From Bimuria novae-zelandiae CBS 107.79 (taxonomy: Eukaryota; Ascomycota; Dothideomycetes; Pleosporales; Didymosphaeriaceae), in the NCBI GenBank assembly GCA_010015655.1, contig ML976686.1, positions 1 to 64,000 on the forward strand: 64,000 bases of DNA, given 5' to 3'. Below, in pieces: positions 60,536 to 64,000 of the stretch. Numbering within the stretch: the stretch's first letter is position 1; the number at the start of each line of letters is the position of its first letter. The translations under genes were made by a program, and so were the position numbers. The notes under the pieces are model-generated. The model did not search any database and was not told where the DNA came from. It saw only the letters and a list, made by a program, of their open reading frames with translations.

Positions 60536-61202
60536 GGTAAAGGCGCTGCATTCGATTCGAATACTAGGAGGGCTTTGGGTTGATGTAGACTGCTATAGAT
60601 TGATGGATGATTCACAGCAATCCTTCGTCCTCTTGGCAGAAGAGGGCACGATGCGTCCATGGCAGCGAATATGAACGAGAGTCGACTCACAATTCCATGC
60701 CTGAAATACTGCCCCCTGTGAGCCCTTCTCGTGTTGCGCCCTTGGGTGCGGGGAGTGGGTCTGCAGCGGTACGACCCACCTTCAACATTGGTACTCTTTC
60801 TCGCGAATACGAACCCAAAGCCCTTCAATTGACCATCACGAACCCTGAGGTCATAATCAGGCCTACCATTCGGTTACCTTTGACTCTCCCAAATTGTGAC
60901 TCAAGCGTCGCGTACGCGTGGGAGTCACAGCGTCATCCGGCTCTGACTCGTTATCGATAACCTCCGCAGTTGCTAAATAGGCCGTCGCCCCACGCCAGCT
61001 CGACCCACGACATCACGCCGCCGCCGCTACCTTCGCAGACACCTCAATGCTAGCTGCAATACGTCTCATGGAATATTCAAGACCCATTCGAATACAGAAT
61101 ACTTGTCGAATAAGAAGGTCCAGAACCTGAACGTTTGCGCACACAGGGAGTAATTGATAGAAACACATGATGGCATCACGACATGCGCCCAAGCAGAATC
61201 CG
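60536..61202. other. Intergenic DNA between the dioxygenase and GTPase genes
   Basis: 667 nt holding the dioxygenase 3' flank and the promoter of the next gene. A 117-codon ORF on the plus strand (60607-60960) has no recognisable domain. Confidence 0.5.
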
Positions 61203-63249
61203 ATGGATCGGCGGAAGGGCGAGAGTGTACGTATCACGAGATTCCAATGACAGTACTGGGAAAGGGCCTTTAGAAGCTGCATTACCGGGGGCAGACATGA
61301 TAGAGGCCGCTTGCTCCATCTGCCCACGACAGCAGAAAAGCATAAAAGCTGATGGGACGCGCAGGCACTCAGCGACTTTGCCGACTACGTTCAAAAACAA
61401 CAGGCTTTGCGCCGCCCGCCCGGCCAAGCGACGACGGCCGCCGCCGAAGAGCACGACGAGCTCAGCATCCTCGACGAGCTTGGGCTCTCGGACGACACGA
61501 CACCATCCGTGCCGCTGAAGACACTCCTGCTCGATCCTGCCGAGGAGAATGTCCAGAAGCTCGCCGAGTACATTGAGGGCAGATTGGTGGAGGGCCACGG
61601 CGAGGCACTGTTCGACCTCGGCCTGGAGGACTCGGGGGAGTCGATGGCCTTCACCAAGGACGACTGGAACACTGCGCTGCAGAGAGTGAGCGATGTGTGC
61701 GACAAGGTCAAGGCAGACTACAAGGTGCTCATGACGAGGAATGTGGGCCATGATTCAGATTTGGAAGTCGGGCCGAGAGACGCGAAGGATACGAGTTGCT
61801 CTGGGAAGCTCATCTTGCGAAGAAGACCGGAGAGCGTGGACGATGTTATTGAGACGAGGATTGCGGTGGTGGGGAATGTGGATGCGGGCAAGAGCACTAT
61901 GCTGGGTGTGCTGGTGAAGGGAGGATTGGACGATGGGAGAGGAAAGGCGAGAGTGAATCTGTTTCGTCACAAACATGAGATTGAGAGTGGGAGGACCAGC
62001 TCCGTCGGCATGGAGATCATGGTGAGTCTTGGCAAATAGATCGCAAACCCGCCATGTACGGGCGATGGTTGCTGACGTAGCGCAGGGCTTCGACAGCAAG
62101 GGCGAGATCGTCGTCTCCAACGTGTCAGGTCGGAAACTGACATGGGAGGAAATCGGCCGTCGATCTGCAAAAGTCATCGGCTTCACCGACTTGGCCGGCC
62201 ACGAGAAGTATCTGCGCACAACCGTGTTCGGTCTCCTCTCGTCCGAGCCCAATTACTGTCTCCTCATGGTCGCCGCGAACAATGGTCTCGTCGGCATGTC
62301 CAAAGAGCACCTCGGCATTGCCCTCGCTCTGAACGTGCCCGTCATGGTCGTTGTCACTAAAATCGACATCTGCCCTCCACAGATCCTGGAGCAGACTCTT
62401 ACCCAGTTAACTAAGATTTTGAAATCACCGGGCGCGCGAAAGATCCCAATATTCATCTCGAACCGCGACCAGTGCGTCAACACTGCCACCCAATTCGTCT
62501 CTAGACGGATATGTCCAATTTTCCAAGTTTCGAATGTCACAGGCCACAATCTGGACCTGGTACGCACTTTCCTGAATATTCTTCCGCACCACGGCAACTA
62601 CAACTCATCGGCCCCTTTCGAGTTCCACGTCAACGACACCTTCTCCGTCCCCTTCGTCGGCACCGTTGTCTCCGGCGTTGTCAAGTCGGGCGTCATTCAC
62701 ACCGGCGACAGCATTCTTGTTGGGCCGGACTCACTGGGGCAATTCACAACTACAAAAGTGCGCTCCATTGAGAGGAAACGAATACAGGTGCCGGGTTGTA
62801 GTGCCGGACAGTCTGCATCTCTCGCACTCCGCAACGTCCGAAGAAAAGACGTACGAAAAGGCATGGTCGTCCTGCACAAACTGGATCCGACCACCGGCGC
62901 CGAGCTGACACCTAAGGTGTACCGCGAGTTCATCGCCGAAGTCCTCATCCTCTCTCACGCCACCACCATCAAAACCAAGTACCAGGCTATGCTGCACGTC
63001 GGTCCGGTGTCGCAGACTTGCGCCATTATCGACATCGATAGGAACTATATTAGAACCGGAGATAGAGCGCAGGTTGCGTTCAGATTCGTCCAACGGCCGG
63101 AGTATCTGACTGTGGGTGACAGGATTCTGTTTAGAGAGGGGAGGACGAAAGGGTTGGGTATTGTGAAGGCGGTGGGGTATGATCCAAGGAAACCGCTGAA
63201 TCCTGAGGCGCAGAAAGAGAGGGAGGGGAAAGCAGGGGATGGGGCTTAG
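61203..63249 (+). CDS. GTPBP1/GTPBP2-type translational GTPase
   Basis: The main body is certain: exon 61365-62021, intron 62022-62085 (64 nt, GTGAGT...CAG), exon 62086-63249. G1 is VVGNVDAGKST near 61870. After the intron come G3 DLAGHEKYLRTT near 62190 and G4 VTKIDI near 62354. EF-Tu-like domains II and III follow (NDTFSVPFVGTVVSG; RTGDRAQVAFRF). The frame opens upstream at 61353 with no ATG, so a first exon is needed. I propose ATG 61203-61226 (MDRRKGES), donor GTACGT, and a 138-nt intron ending CGCAG at 61364. This keeps phase and gives 614 residues, close to human GTPBP2 (602) and GTPBP1 (669). Family members bind GTP like EF-1A/EF-Tu and act in ribosome rescue and mRNA decay. The first exon is a guess. 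Confidence 0.85.
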
Positions 63250-63492
63250 GGACGTCCTTTTGAGGAGGGGAGTTCTATTGTATAGTTGCTGTACTAGGAA
63301 CAAAGTAAGTAACGCAGATTTTCCTCTGAAAGTACCTGGCCCCCGCGGATCTTCGCACGTGCCTGCATAGCCAATCACGACTTCAGGCAGCGTTTAACAC
63401 AGGATTCTAACTGTGCCGCCTCCCTATGGATCCTTCCCCATCCGTGCTTTCAAATCTCGATAAGTTCACGTGGGTTCTATGAATTCTTTTCC
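63250..63492. other. 3' flank of the GTPase gene
   Basis: No gene seen. Normal GC up to about 63640. Confidence 0.5.
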
Positions 63493-63734
63493 ATGGAGAC
63501 GGCCAGCAAACGAAGAGACTAGTTGAGCGATCCGGGGAAGCCTCTCGCGAAGAAGATGCGTGGCGACGTGAACACAAACGACTCACCCAAAACGAAGGTA
63601 AAGGATAGCATTAACAACAGCGAAATGTGAGTACTCTTAAAAGTTATAATGCTACGAGGTTTAGTGCGTCGACTTTAACAATCATAGAACCCATCGCAAC
63701 CAACGCCCCTCCCCCCTCCTCATACTTGGGCAAA
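63493..63734 (+). pseudogene. Possible gene start cut off by an AT-rich element
   Basis: One frame reads METASKRRD, then TAG at 63520-63522, then LSDPGKPLAKK, MRGDVNTNDSPK and further to 63626. A 61-nt intron with GTGAGT donor, TTAAC branch site and ATAG acceptor (63627-63687) leads in phase to THRNQRPSPLLILGQ, where the palindromic repeat begins at 63735. The TAG would be CAG before a C-to-T change. Unless translation starts at the ATG at 63556, the gene is broken twice. No known domain; it may be chance. Confidence 0.22.
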
Positions 63735-64000
63735 GTTGTACGTACAACATGTTGTACAACGCGTTGTGTAGTATAGACCTAAATCTGTTGTACAATAACT
63801 ACATGTTGTAGGTAGTAATATAACTATTATACAACGCACTTTAATTAGTCCTATAGCTTATATATAGGGTATTTATCGCCCTGTACTCTAAAATATTATT
63901 ACGATAATGTAAGAAATTTACTTAAAATTAGTTATTTTACTTAATAAATATAGCTTACGTATTAGTACTATACTGCCTTGTTCTCTAGTTTCTACTATAA
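63735..64000. repeat. Edge of an AT-rich, RIP-like element with overlapping palindromes
   Basis: From 63735 the sequence changes abruptly. Overlapping perfect palindromes occupy 63735-63767 (14-bp GTTGTACGTACAAC, 16-bp GTACAACATGTTGTAC, 10-bp GTTGTACAAC, 12-bp ACAACGCGTTGT). Related copies recur at 63788-63795 and around 63801-63811. AT-rich, TpA-rich DNA follows to the window end. This looks like the terminal or subterminal repeat zone of a transposon whose body lies outside the window. Confidence 0.5.

Noticed and set aside
1..64000. CRISPR arrays, rRNA or tRNA genes
   Set aside because: No regularly spaced short repeats, no rRNA-like sequence, and no cloverleaf I could support by eye.

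Overview
This window is nuclear DNA of a filamentous ascomycete, most likely a Dothideomycete. The right third carries fungal genes with 50-140 nt introns and CTNAC-type branch points. One gene belongs to the Alt a 1 (AA1-like) family, which is confined to Pezizomycotina and concentrated in Dothideomycetes. Most of the left two thirds is transposon and subtelomere-type repeat DNA damaged by repeat-induced point mutation (RIP): TpA is very frequent, and frames are broken almost only by transition-created TAG and TAA codons.

Region 1 (1-18983) is a head-to-tail array of five minus-strand copies of a telomere-linked RecQ-type helicase (TLH). Copy 1 (484-5181) is full length, with all motifs in one 1,566-codon frame. 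Copies 2-5 lose progressively more of the 3' side. Every unit ends on the right with the same GGGTTAG stub, and several truncation points lie on internal GTTAGG motifs. Region 2 (18984-39053) is a transposon nest: a pogo/Fot-like remnant, Copia 1 (20740-31632) with Copia 2 (25973-31556) inside its 3' LTR, a Copia 4 remnant split by a minus-strand Copia 3 (31931-37254), and a young, almost RIP-free Tc1/mariner (37482-39001) in the last LTR.

Region 3 (39054-40838) is a small gene island with one spliced gene for a secreted AA1-like protein (39321-39830, minus). Region 4 (40839-53931) is a single 1.9-kb pogo element inflated to 13.1 kb by three nested insertions: a mariner-like element (40886-42627), a Gypsy chromovirus (43316-50500) and a piggyBac-like element (51181-53448). 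Exact terminal repeats and target duplications resolve every layer.

Region 5 (53934-63249) is normal gene space: an MFAP1-type spliceosome protein and an RNA ligase-fold protein (both minus), then an indoleamine 2,3-dioxygenase and a GTPBP1-type translational GTPase (both plus). RNA ligase and dioxygenase are divergent and share a 1.2-kb promoter region. At the right edge (63493-64000) a possible gene start runs into a new AT-rich element bordered by overlapping palindromes.

The genes do not form a pathway. The pattern is a repeat-rich compartment next to housekeeping genes, with a secreted-protein gene stranded between two transposon blocks.
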